Below the pieces are notes generated by a model. That model ran no database searches. It saw only the letters and a program-made list of their open reading frames with translations, and was not told where the DNA came from. From Haloarcula japonica DSM 6131 (GTDB lineage: Archaea > Halobacteriota > Halobacteria > Halobacteriales > Haloarculaceae), in contig NZ_AOLY01000037.1 of assembly GCF_000336635.1 (NCBI RefSeq), forward strand, positions 482,893-546,892: a stretch of DNA of 64,000 nucleotides, given 5' to 3'. This document shows, one piece after another, positions 9,038 through 18,011 of the stretch; the first letter of the stretch is position 1; each line of letters starts with the position of its first letter. A program made the position numbers and the translations under genes.

Positions 9038-10239
9038 ACTGCGTTGTCCTCGATACGGATTAGTTCGTTCAGCTTGGCTGTGCGCTCGCCGCCGACCGCG
9101 CCGGTCTTGATGAACGGTGCGTCAGTGGCGACAGCGAGGTGTGCGATCGTCGTGTCTTCCGTCTCACCGCTGCGGTGGGAGACGACGGACTCGTAGCCGC
9201 TTGCCGTCGCCAGTTCGATGGCGTCGACGGCGTCGGTGAGCGTCCCGATCTGGTTCGGCTTGATCAGGATGGAGTTCCCGGCGTCGGCGTTGATACCGGC
9301 CTGCAGGCGCTCGACGTTCGTGACGAACAGGTCGTCACCGCAGACGAGCGTCTGGTCACCGACCTGTGCGGTCAGATCCGCGAAGGCCTCGTAGTCGTTC
9401 TCGTCGAGGGGGTCCTCGACGTAAACGAGGTCGTACTCCTCGACCTTCCCGGCGATGTACTCTATCTGCTCCTCGGTGGACTTGACGCCGTCGTCGTAGA
9501 CGTAGCCGTCCGCCTCGTCGTCGTAGAGTTCTGCGCCAGCGACGTCAAGGCCGAAGGAGATTGCGAAGCCGAAGTCGTCGGCGACGGTCTCGACGGCCTC
9601 GTCCATGATCTCGAACGCTTCGTCGTCCGAAATCGATGGCGCCCAGGCCCCTTCGTCGCCCTTGCCCGCTGGCAGGTCGCGGTCGGCCAGGATGTCGTGG
9701 ACCTCCTGGTGGACCGCGGCGTTGGCGAAGACAGCCTCCTCGACGCTCGGTGCGCCGACGGGGGCTGCGAGGAACTCCTGAATGTTCGTGGCATCCGCGG
9801 CGTGCTCGCCGCCGCCGATGATGTTGCCCAGCGGCGTCGGGTACTCGTTGCCCCGGAACGTGCCGCCGAGGTGCTGGTACAGCGGTGCGCCCAGCACGTC
9901 AGCACCGGCCTTTGCGGCCGCCATCGAGATGGCGACAGCGCTGTTGGCTCCGATGCCGGAGAAGTCGTCGGTGCCGTCGGCGGCGTGGAGCGCCGCGTCA
10001 ACATCGCGCTGGTTCCCGGCGTGGACCTCACCGATGAGTCGCGGGAGTGCCTCCTCGCGGGCCTTGGCGATGGCCTCGTTGGCGGGGAGCTCGATGGCCT
10101 CGTACTCGCCCGTGCTTGCGCCGCTCGGTGCCTTGCCACGACCGAAGCCCCCACTCTCGGTGAGGACGTCGGCCTCGACAGTCGCGTTCCCGCGGGAGTC
10201 GAGGACGCGGCGGAGTCGTACGTCAGTGATGAGCGTCAT
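9034..10239 (-). CDS. eno: Enolase (phosphopyruvate hydratase)
   Basis: 401 aa. Interconverts 2-phosphoglycerate and phosphoenolpyruvate. Seen: [16 protein letters not shown] at the N-terminus, [15 protein letters not shown] (signature loop), metal-binding Asp/Glu regions ([32 protein letters not shown]), and the active-site stretch [11 protein letters not shown] followed by [17 protein letters not shown]. Complete length. Embedded in the r-protein/RNA polymerase operon: 2 bp after rpoK and overlapping rps2, an arrangement typical of haloarchaea that couples glycolytic enolase to translation genes. Confidence 0.98.
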   Translation of the reverse strand: MTLITDVRLRRVLDSRGNATVEADVLTESGGFGRGKAPSGASTGEYEAIELPANEAIAKAREEALPRLIGEVHAGNQRDVDAALHAADGTDDFSGIGANSAVAISMAAAKAGADVLGAPLYQHLGGTFRGNEYPTPLGNIIGGGEHAADATNIQEFLAAPVGAPSVEEAVFANAAVHQEVHDILADRDLPAGKGDEGAWAPSISDDEAFEIMDEAVETVADDFGFAISFGLDVAGAELYDDEADGYVYDDGVKSTEEQIEYIAGKVEEYDLVYVEDPLDENDYEAFADLTAQVGDQTLVCGDDLFVTNVERLQAGINADAGNSILIKPNQIGTLTDAVDAIELATASGYESVVSHRSGETEDTTIAHLAVATDAPFIKTGAVGGERTAKLNELIRIEDNAV

Positions 10240-10241
10240 CG

Positions 10242-10415
10242 TTAATCACTCCTGTTGACCGTGAATGGTAGGACGCCAGCGTCGTACTCCTCGGCGGCGA
10301 TGAGTATCGGCTGGGTGTGTTCCGTCTCGATAAGCACGGGAGCACCGTGGGCCAACTGCAGCGCTCGCGCGCCGAGTTTGCGGGCCTTCTCGTAGCGGCT
10401 TTCCTGTGCGTTCAT
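10242..10415 (-). CDS. rpoK: DNA-directed RNA polymerase subunit K
   Basis: 57 aa (starts [20 protein letters not shown], reads on through APVLIETEH and [15 protein letters not shown]). This is the archaeal homologue of bacterial omega and eukaryotic Rpb6, which helps assemble the polymerase. The ATG at 10415 overlaps the rpoN stop by 4 bp, and its stop at 10242-10244 lies 2 bp before the enolase start. The RYEKAR and ARALQL segments are the conserved contact helix. Confidence 0.95.
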   Translation of the reverse strand: MNAQESRYEKARKLGARALQLAHGAPVLIETEHTQPILIAAEEYDAGVLPFTVNRSD

Positions 10416-10612
10416 TGGTAGGGTGAGACGATGTCGACGAGGTCCTTATGTGAGACGAGCATCCGGCGACAGCAGTGCCGCTCAACGCCGAGTTCGTCGA
10501 GGACCTTCTCCGGGTCCTCGGGCTCCTCGGCCTCGCGGGTGCGTGCTTTGAACTCTTCCCAGTGCTCGCCGACGACGTTACCGCACGTGAAACACCGAAC
10601 CGGTACCATCAT
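10412..10612 (-). CDS. rpoN: DNA-directed RNA polymerase subunit N
   Basis: 66 aa, starting [21 protein letters not shown]. The zinc site is complete: CFTC near the N-terminus and CCRRM at about 47-51, as in Rpb10. The C-terminus [14 protein letters not shown] is the usual archaeal end. Lies 12 bp after rps9 and overlaps rpoK by 4 bp. The first Met or the second could be used; both fit the spacing. Confidence 0.97.
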   Translation of the reverse strand: MMVPVRCFTCGNVVGEHWEEFKARTREAEEPEDPEKVLDELGVERHCCRRMLVSHKDLVDIVSPYQ

Positions 10613-10624
10613 ACCTGAATCACC

Positions 10625-11023
10625 TTAGCGGTACGATTTCTGGTAGCGGGCCCGCGCACCGGGGCCGCCCCACTTCTTGGGTTCGGACTGGCGAACGTCG
10701 TTGACCAGCAGCGAGCGATCGAATTCCATGAACGCGTCACGGAGTTCGGCGTCGTTGGTGTGGTCGACAAGTCCGCGAGCGATGGCGGTTCGGGCGGCGT
10801 CTGCCTGCCCCATGACGCCGCCACCTTCGACGGACACTTCCACGTCGACCTCGCCGCGGAGGTCGTCCTCAGCGATGCGGAACGGTTCCAGCATCTTGAG
10901 CTGCGCCAGCTCGGGGTCGACGAGTTCGACCGGCTGCGAGTCGATACGCACGCGGCCCTCACCCTCGCGAACGGTCGCGCGGGCGACGGCGGTCTTCTTC
11001 TTGCCAGACGTGTTCGTTACCAT
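10625..11023 (-). CDS. rps9: 30S ribosomal protein S9
   Basis: 132 aa. Starts with the usual Lys-rich segment ([16 protein letters not shown]) and ends with the universal S9 tail in the form RARYQKSYR, which reaches into the ribosomal P site. The middle [20 protein letters not shown] is the S9 core. The ATG overlaps the end of rpl13 by 7 bp. It is the third r-protein of the tRNA-Leu-headed operon. Confidence 0.97.
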
Positions 11024-11454
11024 GTCTTGTTCGCTCCAAGCGTTTCGCTGATCTCGCCCAGCGTGACGAACTTGATGTTCGACAGTCGGTCAAGCGACGT
11101 GCCGTCTAGAACCTCGCCGTCCTCGTCGTACGGGTTGCCGAGGTAGACACGGACGCTCTCGAACGCCTCGCGGCCACGCTGCTTCTTGTGGGGCAGCATG
11201 CCACGGATGGTGCGCTTGAAGATGCCGTCCGGTCGCTTGGGGTAGAAGTACCCGTTGTCGTTACCGATGTCGACACGTTTCTCGTACTTCTCTACGATCT
11301 GCTCCTCTCGGCCGGTGATCACGGCGCGTTCGGCGTTGACGACGGCGACCGTCTCGCCATCGAGTGCCTGTTCGGCGACCTGTGATGCGACGCGGCCCAT
11401 GATACAGTCGCGGGCATCAACGATGACATCCGCGTCGAATTCTGCGACGCTCAT
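11017..11454 (-). CDS. rpl13: 50S ribosomal protein L13
   Basis: 145 aa. Recognised by [19 protein letters not shown] near the N-terminus, [13 protein letters not shown], and the [16 protein letters not shown] segment (here [19 protein letters not shown]) that defines L13. It overlaps rpl18e by 4 bp on its 5' side and rps9 by 7 bp on its 3' side, so the three r-proteins are translationally coupled. Confidence 0.97.
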
Positions 11455-11801
11455 CGGATCACCCGGACGTGGGAGCCTTCTGGGTTGTTTTCAATTGCCT
11501 GTTCGAGTGATACAGCCTCTCCAACCTGGTCGATCTTCGTCTCGGCGGTTCCGGAGAAGTCGACAGCGGCGACGGTGACGTCCTTCTGCAGGACACCGGA
11601 GCCAAGCACCTTGCCGGGCACAACGACGGTTTCGTCTTCCTGGGCGTATCGTTCGATACGGCCGAGGTTGACTTCCGCGTGTGTGCGCCGTGGCTTTTCT
11701 AAGCGCTCGGCGACGTCGCCCCAGACAGCACCGCCCGAACTGCGGGCGGCTGACTTCAGGTCGGCGATGAGACTACTGAGTCTCGGGTTCGTCTTACTCA
11801 T
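11451..11801 (-). CDS. rpl18e: 50S ribosomal protein L18e
   Basis: 116 aa from the ATG at 11801 ([20 protein letters not shown]). The frame is open further upstream, but that part runs through the tRNA-Leu gene and is not coding. [26 protein letters not shown] and [13 protein letters not shown] are the L15/L18e core. The start lies 24 nt after the 3' end of tRNA-Leu, making it the first protein gene of the operon. Confidence 0.96.
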   Translation of the reverse strand: MSKTNPRLSSLIADLKSAARSSGGAVWGDVAERLEKPRRTHAEVNLGRIERYAQEDETVVVPGKVLGSGVLQKDVTVAAVDFSGTAETKIDQVGEAVSLEQAIENNPEGSHVRVIR

Positions 11802-11825
11802 ATGATTCCTCCGTTGTGGGAAAAG

Positions 11826-11910
11826 TGCAGGGAGCAGGATTTGAACCTGCGGACCCCTACGGGACAGCGCCCTGAACGCTGCGCCGTTGGCCAAACTTGG
11901 CTATCCCTGC
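11826..11910 (-). tRNA. tRNA-Leu (anticodon CAG)
   Basis: 85 nt including discriminator A. The acceptor stem GCAGGGA pairs with TCCCTGC; the D arm reads GCCAAGTTTGGCC; the anticodon stem-loop CAGCG-TTCAGGG-CGCTG places CAG at 11872-11874; a long variable arm marks a class II tRNA; the T arm is GCAGG-TTCAAAT-CCTGC. CCA is not encoded. It precedes rpl18e by 24 nt and follows the rpoD stop by 104 nt, so processing of the tRNA would generate the 5' end of the r-protein mRNA. Confidence 0.97.
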
Positions 11911-12014
11911 GCGCGATTGTTCGTTTTGCGTGCCCCGTAAAACCCCTTTCGGTCCTCGCGCTCGGGGAGCGGGCGGTCATCGGTAGTGGTGGGGTGTGTC
12001 GGGGCATTGTGTCG

Positions 12015-12794
12015 TTACAGTTGGACTGCGTCTTTCAGTTCGGTCGCGCGGTCACGCAGCGTCTCGACCGCGCGCAGGACCAGTTCCTCGGTGGTGAACG
12101 ACCCGTCCGTCTCGACGTGGAACACGAACGCGTTCGGCACGTCCGAAACCTCGACGTCCTTGCCGGGGTAGCGGTTCCGAAGGTCGTTGTCGAACTCGTC
12201 TGTCGCGACGAGTTCGCCGTTAGTGGCGTCGCCGGCAGCGTGTTCGGCTGCCTGCTCTTCGATGACGCCACGCAGGATGTTCGGGTCGTCGTCCTCGAAC
12301 TCGCCGAGGTCGCCGACGACTTCCACCTGCTGGAGGTGTCGGTAGCCGACGGCCACGCCACCCTGATGTTTGGCGTGTTCCCGACCGGTATCGAGGACGG
12401 CGTCGGCCTCGACTTCGAGACGTTGGCCCTCCTTGAGATCGATGATCGGGATGTTGTCGTCGGCCGCCTCGACCATCGGGTCCGAGGAGACGAGGTCGCT
12501 GGAGTAGGCCGTGGCCGGCCCGTCGACGGATAGCGACAGCGTCACCTCGTCGCCGATCTCGAAGTCGTCGAGGTCGGTCGTCAGCGGGACCAGTCCCAGT
12601 CGGAGACCGATCTGCTCGTTGAACATCACGCTGGTGTTCTCGATGACGCGGACGGTGTCGATACTGAACGTCGGCACGTCCGCGACCATCGCTCGCCGGA
12701 TGCCGTTGGCGAAGGCCGGCGTGATGCCGCGCACGAGGATTCGGGCCTCGCGCTCGCCGCGTTCGACGAACTCAACCTCGTAGTCCTGTGTCAT
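12015..12794 (-). CDS. rpoD: DNA-directed RNA polymerase subunit D
   Basis: 259 aa. Archaeal counterpart of bacterial alpha and eukaryotic Rpb3, part of the D-L platform that nucleates polymerase assembly. Conserved segments: [32 protein letters not shown] at the N-terminus, [13 protein letters not shown], and [15 protein letters not shown] end ([15 protein letters not shown]). The Fe-S cysteine cluster found in some archaeal D subunits is absent; no cysteine run is visible. Three bp after rps11. Last gene of the tRNA-Ser-headed operon. Confidence 0.96.
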   Translation of the reverse strand: MTQDYEVEFVERGEREARILVRGITPAFANGIRRAMVADVPTFSIDTVRVIENTSVMFNEQIGLRLGLVPLTTDLDDFEIGDEVTLSLSVDGPATAYSSDLVSSDPMVEAADDNIPIIDLKEGQRLEVEADAVLDTGREHAKHQGGVAVGYRHLQQVEVVGDLGEFEDDDPNILRGVIEEQAAEHAAGDATNGELVATDEFDNDLRNRYPGKDVEVSDVPNAFVFHVETDGSFTTEELVLRAVETLRDRATELKDAVQL

Positions 12795-12797
12795 TGG

Positions 12798-13187
12798 TTA
12801 GAATCCGGAGTTCTTGGGTGCACGAGTACCGTCGTGCGGGGTCGGCGTGACGTCCTCGATGCGACCGATCTCCAGACCCGCTCGGGCGAGTGCGCGGATC
12901 GTCGCCTGCGCACCCGGACCGGGCGAGGTCTGGAGGTTGCCGCCGGGACCACGGACCCGAACATCGACGCCTTCGACGCCGCGGTCGAGGGCCTTCTCCG
13001 CAACGACCTCTGCCATCTGCATCGCCGCGTACGGCGACGCTTCGTCGCGGTTCTGCTTGACGACCGTCCCGCCGGAGCTCTTTGCGAGCGTCTCCGCGCC
13101 GGTCTGGTCGGTGATGGTGATGATCGTGTTGTTGAACGATGCGTGTACGTGGGCGATGCCCCAGATGTCTTCGGTTTCTTCGCTCAT
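12798..13187 (-). CDS. rps11: 30S ribosomal protein S11
   Basis: 129 aa. [22 protein letters not shown] is the S11 N-terminal core, followed by [23 protein letters not shown] and [15 protein letters not shown] at the C-terminus, which lines the mRNA exit region. ATG overlaps rps4 by 4 bp; rpoD follows after 3 bp. Confidence 0.97.
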   Translation of the reverse strand: MSEETEDIWGIAHVHASFNNTIITITDQTGAETLAKSSGGTVVKQNRDEASPYAAMQMAEVVAEKALDRGVEGVDVRVRGPGGNLQTSPGPGAQATIRALARAGLEIGRIEDVTPTPHDGTRAPKNSGF

Positions 13188-13699
13188 TCTTGGGCCTCCG
13201 CGCGCTCAGGATGGAGTTCGTCCGACAGCGAGCTGTGCTCGTCGAAGCCGACCGAGCTCTCGACGGCGGTCTCCACCGTCATACCGGGTCGGGTGACGCG
13301 AGCGTCGTCCAGCACGATGTGTCCGTGGACGATGAACTGGCGGGCCTGCTCGGGCGTGTTCGCGTAGCCCTTGCGGTAAACGACCGTCTGCAGGCGACGC
13401 TCCAGCACGTCGGTCACGTCGAGCGACAGCACGTCGTCGAGCTGGTCCTGCTCGTTGAGGATGCCGTAGCGCTTGAGCCGAGCGAGGAACTCCTCGGACT
13501 CGGTCTCGTGCTCGCCGGCGCTGCCCAGCAGCTTCCGGGCCTCACGGCGGTAGCCACGGAGCTCGGACTGCGCGCGCCAGAGCTCTTCTTTGTTCTTCAG
13601 GCCGTAGCGGCCGATGAGGTTGGCCTCATCGGCAATACGCTCGCCCTGGAAGGGATGATTCGGCGTCTCGTAGAACTTCGTGTTTGAACCAAGCGCCAT
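13184..13699 (-). CDS. rps4: 30S ribosomal protein S4
   Basis: 171 aa, archaeal/eukaryotic S9e-type S4. Seen: [36 protein letters not shown] at the N-terminus, the S4 RNA-binding domain (about 105-150: [28 protein letters not shown]) and an acidic tail. Overlaps rps13 by 1 bp (TAATG-type junction) and rps11 by 4 bp. Confidence 0.97.
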   Translation of the reverse strand: MALGSNTKFYETPNHPFQGERIADEANLIGRYGLKNKEELWRAQSELRGYRREARKLLGSAGEHETESEEFLARLKRYGILNEQDQLDDVLSLDVTDVLERRLQTVVYRKGYANTPEQARQFIVHGHIVLDDARVTRPGMTVETAVESSVGFDEHSSLSDELHPERAEAQE

Positions 13700-14232
13700 T
13701 ATTCGTCATCCTCCGCAGCGGCTTCCTCGGCCTGCTCTTCCTTGATCGCCTCGACGTTGACGCCGATGGTCCCCTCCGTCCGGCCGGTGGACTTGGTCCG
13801 CTGTCCACGGACCTTCTGGCCGCGCTTGTGGCGGACACCGCGGTAGGAGTCGATCATCTTCATGCGGTTGATGTCCTGCCGGCGGGTGAGCTGGAGGTCG
13901 TTGCCGGTCTCGTGGGTGGTCTCACCGGTGAAGTAGTCCTTCTGGTGATTGGTCATCCACGCGGGCACCTCGTCGGCGAAGTTCTCGACGTGGTCGACGA
14001 CGCGCTCGATGACGTCGTCGTCGAGCTTGCCGAAGACAGCGCGCCGGTCGACGTCCGCCTTCTGGGCGATAATTCGGGCGGCCCGGTGGCCGATACCGTT
14101 CAGTTCTGTCAGTGCTCGCTCGACGGATTTCGTCCCGTCGAGGTCTGTCTGTCCGATACGGACGAAATAGCGGATGTCCTCCTCCTCTTCGGCATCCGCG
14201 TCCTCGCCCGCGTTGGGGTCTTCTGCACTCAT
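13699..14232 (-). CDS. rps13: 30S ribosomal protein S13
   Basis: 177 aa from the ATG at 14232 (MSAEDPNAGEDADAEEEED); the frame extends upstream only through the tRNA-Ser gene and is not coding there. IRYFVRIGQTDLDGTKSVERALTELNGIGHRAAR is the S13 N-terminal helix-hairpin-helix region, and YRGVRHKRGQKVRGQRTKSTGR is the RNA-binding tail. The first 20 residues and the last 20 are acidic halophilic additions. Starts 21 nt after tRNA-Ser. Confidence 0.97.
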   Translation of the reverse strand: MSAEDPNAGEDADAEEEEDIRYFVRIGQTDLDGTKSVERALTELNGIGHRAARIIAQKADVDRRAVFGKLDDDVIERVVDHVENFADEVPAWMTNHQKDYFTGETTHETGNDLQLTRRQDINRMKMIDSYRGVRHKRGQKVRGQRTKSTGRTEGTIGVNVEAIKEEQAEEAAAEDDE

Positions 14233-14253
14233 ATGTAGGTACTGATGGGTGAG

Positions 14254-14338
14254 CGTCGTGGCGGGGATTCGAACCCCGGAGGCTGTACGCCACAGAGTTA
14301 GCAACCCTGCGCCTTGGGCCAGGCTTGGCTACCACGAC
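14254..14338 (-). tRNA. tRNA-Ser (anticodon GCT)
   Basis: 85 nt including discriminator G. Acceptor GTCGTGG pairs with CCACGAC; D arm GCCAAGCCTGGCC; anticodon stem-loop CAGGG-TTGCTAA-CTCTG with GCT at 14300-14302; a long variable arm (class II); T arm CGGGG-TTCGAAT-CCCCG. CCA is not encoded. It heads the S13-S4-S11-RpoD operon and lies 21 nt before the S13 start. Confidence 0.97.
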
Positions 14339-14377
14339 ACGCGTTCTATGACACTCGCGCCCGCGGCACGCGGACTC

Positions 14378-14434
14378 GGGGGCTGGTCCCCCTACACGAG
14401 TCTATCCGATTCTATTCCGGGGTTGTATTTAAAC
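14378..14434 (-). promoter_or_regulatory. Promoter and leader hairpin of the tRNA-Ser/S13 operon
   Basis: On the minus strand GTTTAAATAC (14425-14434) is a good haloarchaeal TATA element; transcription would begin near 14400, about 60 nt before tRNA-Ser. Inside that leader GGGGG-CTGGT-CCCCC (14378-14392) can form a short hairpin. Inference from sequence only. Confidence 0.55.
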
Positions 14435-14557
14435 GCAACGAAGGGGGCCGGCCGCGTGAGTGTTCGACATGGCCACTGAGACATGTAATACCAAGCCTCA
14501 CAGCACGGCCGGACGTCGGCCCAACGTTATTCGTCCTGGGGCTGCGTGCGTCCACAC

Positions 14558-14857
14558 ATGCACTGGCGCGTCACCGATGGCGGCAGCAGCGTCGACCCGA
14601 CCGACCGACCGGCGGTCCGCGACCACCTGGAGCGGTTCGCGGGGACCGGCACCGTTACCGAGGCGGATGACGGGACGCTCCGGGCGGACTTCAGCGGCCG
14701 GACCCACGTCACGGTGGCCCCCGACGGCACGGTTGAGACAGGAATGCCGCTCCATTCGTTCGACGGAGCGCCAGAGGGGCTGGTGTTCGACCACGACAGC
14801 GGGGAGCTCCGGGTCGAACTGGGTGATGAGAATGTCTACGTGTTCCGCCGCCCGTAG
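14558..14857 (+). CDS. Small haloarchaeal protein of unknown function
   Basis: 99 aa from the ATG at 14558 (MHWRVTDGGSS); four upstream codons would add MRPH from 14546. Acidic, no membrane segment, no cysteine. Alternating polar/hydrophobic strands (RADFSGRTHVTVAPDGTVETGM, GELRVELGDENVYVFRR) suggest a small beta-rich domain. The family is not recognised. Its last 26 nt including the TAG stop are the first copy of a perfect 29-bp tandem duplication. Confidence 0.7.
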   Translation: MHWRVTDGGSSVDPTDRPAVRDHLERFAGTGTVTEADDGTLRADFSGRTHVTVAPDGTVETGMPLHSFDGAPEGLVFDHDSGELRVELGDENVYVFRRP

Positions 14858-14887
14858 TGAATGTCTACGTGTTCCGCCGCCCGTAGT
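14830..14887. repeat. Perfect 29-bp tandem duplication across a stop codon
   Basis: Bases 14830-14858 and 14859-14887 are identical, with no spacer. The unit contains the last codons and TAG of the upstream gene, so the second copy is untranslated and the protein is unchanged. Identity between copies implies a very recent slippage event or an assembly artefact. Confidence 0.95.
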
Positions 14888-15018
14888 CTCAGATTCTGTG
14901 CGCACGCGAGAATCGAATACTTATCGACAGGCTATCCACCGTATTCGGACCACGCAGCCGATTGCCCGCGTTCACCGGGTCACAATCCTTATCGCATCTC
15001 CGGAGCCTATCCCTGTGC

Positions 15019-16080
15019 ATGAATACAGACGACGTACGCGAGCGCCTGCGAGCGGTCGAGGACCCGGACCTTGGGGACGATATCGTCTCGCTCGGGCTGA
15101 TCAACAGCATCGACGTGACTGACGACGAGGTCAGCATCGACCTGGCGCTCGGTGCCCCGTACTCGCCGACGGAGACGAGCATCGCGAACGAGGTCCGCGA
15201 GGCGCTGGGCGACATCGACCGCGAGATCGACCTCTCGGCGAGTGTCGACCGCGGCGTCCCGGAAGCGGAAGACCCACTGCCGAAGGTCAAGAACGTCATC
15301 GCAGTCGCCTCGGGCAAGGGCGGCGTCGGCAAGTCGACCGTCGCGGTGAACCTCGCCGCCGGCCTCTCGCGGCTCGGCGCGCGCGTCGGTCTGTTCGACG
15401 CCGACGTGTACGGGCCGAACGTCCCCCGGATGCTCGACGCCGACGAGCAACCGCGCGCGACAGAGGACGAGGAAATCATTCCCGTCGAGAAACACGGGAT
15501 GAAGCTGATGAGCATGGACTTCCTCGTCGGCAAGGATGACCCGGTCATCTTCCGCGGCCCGATGGTCGACAACGTCCTCACGCAACTGTGGGATGACGTG
15601 CTCTGGGGCGAACTCGACTACATGGTCGTGGACCTGCCGCCGGGGACCGGCGACACGCAGTTGACGATGCTCCAGCAGGTGCCCGTCTCCGGAGCCGTCA
15701 TCGTCACGACGCCGGAGGAGGTCGCCCTCGACGACGCCCGGAAGGGCCTGCGGATGTTCGGTCGCCACGAAACCCCCGTCCTGGGCATCGTCGAGAACAT
15801 GTCGTCGTTCGTCTGTCCCGACTGTGGCGGCACACACGACATCTTCGGCAGCGGCGGCGGCCGCGAGTTCGCCGACGAGACTGAGATGCCGTTCCTCGGC
15901 GAGATCCCGCTCGACCCCGAAGTCAGAGAGGGCGGAGCCACCGGCGAGCCGCTCGTCCTCGACGAGGACAGCGACGTCGGCGAGTCGTTCCGCGACATCG
16001 CCGCCCGTACCGCCAACATGCAGGGTATCATCCACCGGAAGCGACAGAGCGACAGCCAGCGCGCCCAGCCCGAACAGTAG
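15019..16080 (+). CDS. mrp: Mrp/ApbC-family Fe-S cluster carrier ATPase
   Basis: 353 aa from ATG 15019; a TATA-like CCTTATC at about 14988 gives a leaderless start. An N-terminal MIP18/DUF59 domain (about 1-75) precedes a deviant Walker A P-loop NTPase, GKGGVGKS (99-106), with LFDADVYGPNVPRML, VVDLPPGTGDTQLT and a CxxC (FVCPDCGG, about 271-278) that would bridge a Fe-S cluster between subunits. These proteins bind and hand over 4Fe-4S clusters to apo-targets in the cytosol. Divergent from S17e/DUF447 genes; no operon partner. Confidence 0.93.
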   Translation: MNTDDVRERLRAVEDPDLGDDIVSLGLINSIDVTDDEVSIDLALGAPYSPTETSIANEVREALGDIDREIDLSASVDRGVPEAEDPLPKVKNVIAVASGKGGVGKSTVAVNLAAGLSRLGARVGLFDADVYGPNVPRMLDADEQPRATEDEEIIPVEKHGMKLMSMDFLVGKDDPVIFRGPMVDNVLTQLWDDVLWGELDYMVVDLPPGTGDTQLTMLQQVPVSGAVIVTTPEEVALDDARKGLRMFGRHETPVLGIVENMSSFVCPDCGGTHDIFGSGGGREFADETEMPFLGEIPLDPEVREGGATGEPLVLDEDSDVGESFRDIAARTANMQGIIHRKRQSDSQRAQPEQ

Positions 16081-16143
16081 CGGACCAGCAACTGAAGACA
16101 GCAATCGCTCAGGTGTCGGGGGAGACAGAGAGAAAGAACCGAG

Positions 16144-16335
16144 TTACGCTTCGACGGGGTTGTTCATCTTCCGGGTGACGTAGCCGGCGATGCGGTTGCG
16201 GACACCCTTGGACTCGATGTTGGTCAGTTCCTCGACGACGTCTTTGTTGTGTTCGAAGTCGGCACCGAAGGCGTCGGGGTATCGCTCCATGAGGAGCGTC
16301 CCGGTCTTCTTGACGTAGGCGGGTTTGATTGCCAT
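16144..16335 (-). CDS. rps17e: 30S ribosomal protein S17e
   Basis: 63 aa from the ATG at 16335 ([23 protein letters not shown]); the frame upstream of this ATG is unsupported. [27 protein letters not shown] is the S17e core. Archaeal/eukaryotic-specific small-subunit protein. It follows DUF447 by 189 bp on the same strand and could belong to the cofD unit or have its own promoter. Confidence 0.95.
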   Translation of the reverse strand: MAIKPAYVKKTGTLLMERYPDAFGADFEHNKDVVEELTNIESKGVRNRIAGYVTRKMNNPVEA

Positions 16336-16524
16336 GCGCGCTACTTGCTTGGTCGCACTCAAAAAGGGTTCGGAACGGACCACGCACGCGAACGTTTATC
16401 AGGAGGGGTGGAACCAACCGCTGCCGTGCGCTGACCGTCGGCGTGGCAGGTTTCGCGGGAGTGCGACACAGCCTGTCACCGACTGCGGTGTGTCGCCTGT
16501 TCGCTCTAATTCTGTACGGAGTCC

Positions 16525-17151
16525 CTACCACTCGGCGTCGATCAGGTCACGTATGCGCTCGAACGCGACTCGCTCGCGTTCGCCGCCAGCCGTCTCGACC
16601 ACGGACTCGAAGTACGCGAGGCGGTCCAGCAACATCTCGCGGTCATAGCTCGGCACGTCCAGCCGCGAGGCCGCGACCGTCGCCTCGACGACGGCGGCGT
16701 GGCCGCGGTTCGTCGTCGGTACCACGCGCCGCTCGACGGTGCTGTCGACGGGGCGCAGCGCCCACTCGACCCACTGCGTGTCACCCTCCGATCCGGAGTC
16801 ACGCTGTTCGATATCGACCTCTACCCAGGCGTCCGCGCTGTCGAGAATCGGCTCGTCCTCCTCCCGGACCGACAGCGCCGCCTCGGCGAAATCGACCGGG
16901 TCACGCGTGAACTGAACGTAGCCGCTGCCGCGCTCTCGGAAGTTCCGCCAGGTCCGGGTCCGGCCCCACGTCGTCGCGGTGACTGGGCCGTTGCCGTCCG
17001 GGGCATGGACCCCGAGAGCGGCGACGTTCCAGCGCTTGTTCGGCCCCAGCGTGGTGACGACCGTCTCGGTAACGCCGGCGAGGGCGACGGGCCACCCCGT
17101 CCCGGAGCCATCAGCGTCTGGCTCACTATCGTCAGCCGAACCCGCCGTCAC
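16525..17151 (-). CDS. DUF447 family protein
   Basis: 208 aa. Matches the archaeal DUF447 family (N-terminal TETVVTTLGPNKRWNVAALGVH, then TWGRTRTWRNFRERGSGYVQFTRDP). As I recall, solved members adopt an FMN-binding split-barrel fold. C-terminal part NRGHAAVVEATVAASRLDV... ERERVAFERIRDLI is helical. The family is known from gene clusters for tetrahydromethanopterin-type C1 metabolism in methanogens and methylotrophs; haloarchaea are not known to make that cofactor. ATG overlaps the CitG-like stop by 4 bp, giving a coupled cofD-dus-citG-DUF447 unit. Function unknown. Confidence 0.85.
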   Translation of the reverse strand: MTAGSADDSEPDADGSGTGWPVALAGVTETVVTTLGPNKRWNVAALGVHAPDGNGPVTATTWGRTRTWRNFRERGSGYVQFTRDPVDFAEAALSVREEDEPILDSADAWVEVDIEQRDSGSEGDTQWVEWALRPVDSTVERRVVPTTNRGHAAVVEATVAASRLDVPSYDREMLLDRLAYFESVVETAGGERERVAFERIRDLIDAEW

Positions 17152-18011
17152 ACTTCGAGCCCCCGTTCCAGCGCGACGAACAGCGCGCCGGCGACCAGAT
17201 CTGCGGTCGTTCCCGGGTTGATGTCCCGCTCGACGAATTCCTCGGCGAGCGCCGTCGCATCCTCCTCACCGTCGAGAACCTCCTGTGCCCGCTCCTGAAC
17301 TTCATCTGCGGTTTCGCGGTTCTGCCGCGTGACGACGAACGTGTCCGGTTCCGCCGCGAGCAGTTCGAGAAACAGGTCTGACGCGCGGTCTGCAACTGGA
17401 CCCGACCCCTCCAGTAACGTCTTGCTGGCCTCGAACACGCGCTCGAAGCCGGAGACCCACTCCGCGGCTACGCCGTCGACATCGGCACTGGACTCCATCA
17501 CGTCAAACAGCGTCATCTCGCGCTCGCGGAGTTCCGGGATCGCGTCACTCCCGCGGCGGACGTCAAGCGGCTCCAGTCCGTCCGGCGGGTCGTCGATGGC
17601 CACGTCGACGTGCTCGAAGGCGCGGTAGAACGACGCCGCGTCGTCGACGGTCGTCTCACGGACCACGGTGTCCGCGCTGGCCGGTGACAGTCGCTCGTCA
17701 GCGGCCGCGGCCACTAGCGGCGTAAGAACCAGCAGGGCTCCCAGCTGGGTGTTCCCGCCCGATTGGCCTGCCATCCCCTCGACAGCGGCCTCGAACGCGG
17801 GGCCGATAGAGTCGCCGACGGCCGCGCGGTCGAGCCCTGACCGTGCCCCCACGGCACCGGCCATGAAATGCTCGAACCGGAGGTCATCGTGCTCACGCTC
17901 GCGGTCGACGTTGCCGGGCTTCGGCGTGCCGGAGACCTCCAGTAGCAGTGCCAGCTGGGCGTTCTGTGCAACAGACCGCTCGGTCACGGTGACACCTCCG
18001 AGGCGAACCAC
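17148..18011 (-). CDS. CitG-like (triphosphoribosyl-dephospho-CoA synthase family) protein
   Basis: 287 aa if started at ATG 18011; a GTG at 17993 (VTVTERSVAQ) would shorten the overlap with the preceding gene from 28 to 10 bp. Motifs of the family: SGTPKPGNVDREREHDD, FEHFMAGAVG and GQSGGNTQLGALLVL. Classical CitG makes the prosthetic-group precursor of citrate lyase, but no citrate lyase or malonate decarboxylase genes are present here, so the label should not be taken as its reaction. The archaeal branch occurs near cofactor genes. Overlaps DUF447 by 4 bp. Confidence 0.85.
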   Translation of the reverse strand: MVRLGGVTVTERSVAQNAQLALLLEVSGTPKPGNVDREREHDDLRFEHFMAGAVGARSGLDRAAVGDSIGPAFEAAVEGMAGQSGGNTQLGALLVLTPLVAAAADERLSPASADTVVRETTVDDAASFYRAFEHVDVAIDDPPDGLEPLDVRRGSDAIPELREREMTLFDVMESSADVDGVAAEWVSGFERVFEASKTLLEGSGPVADRASDLFLELLAAEPDTFVVTRQNRETADEVQERAQEVLDGEEDATALAEEFVERDINPGTTADLVAGALFVALERGLEV

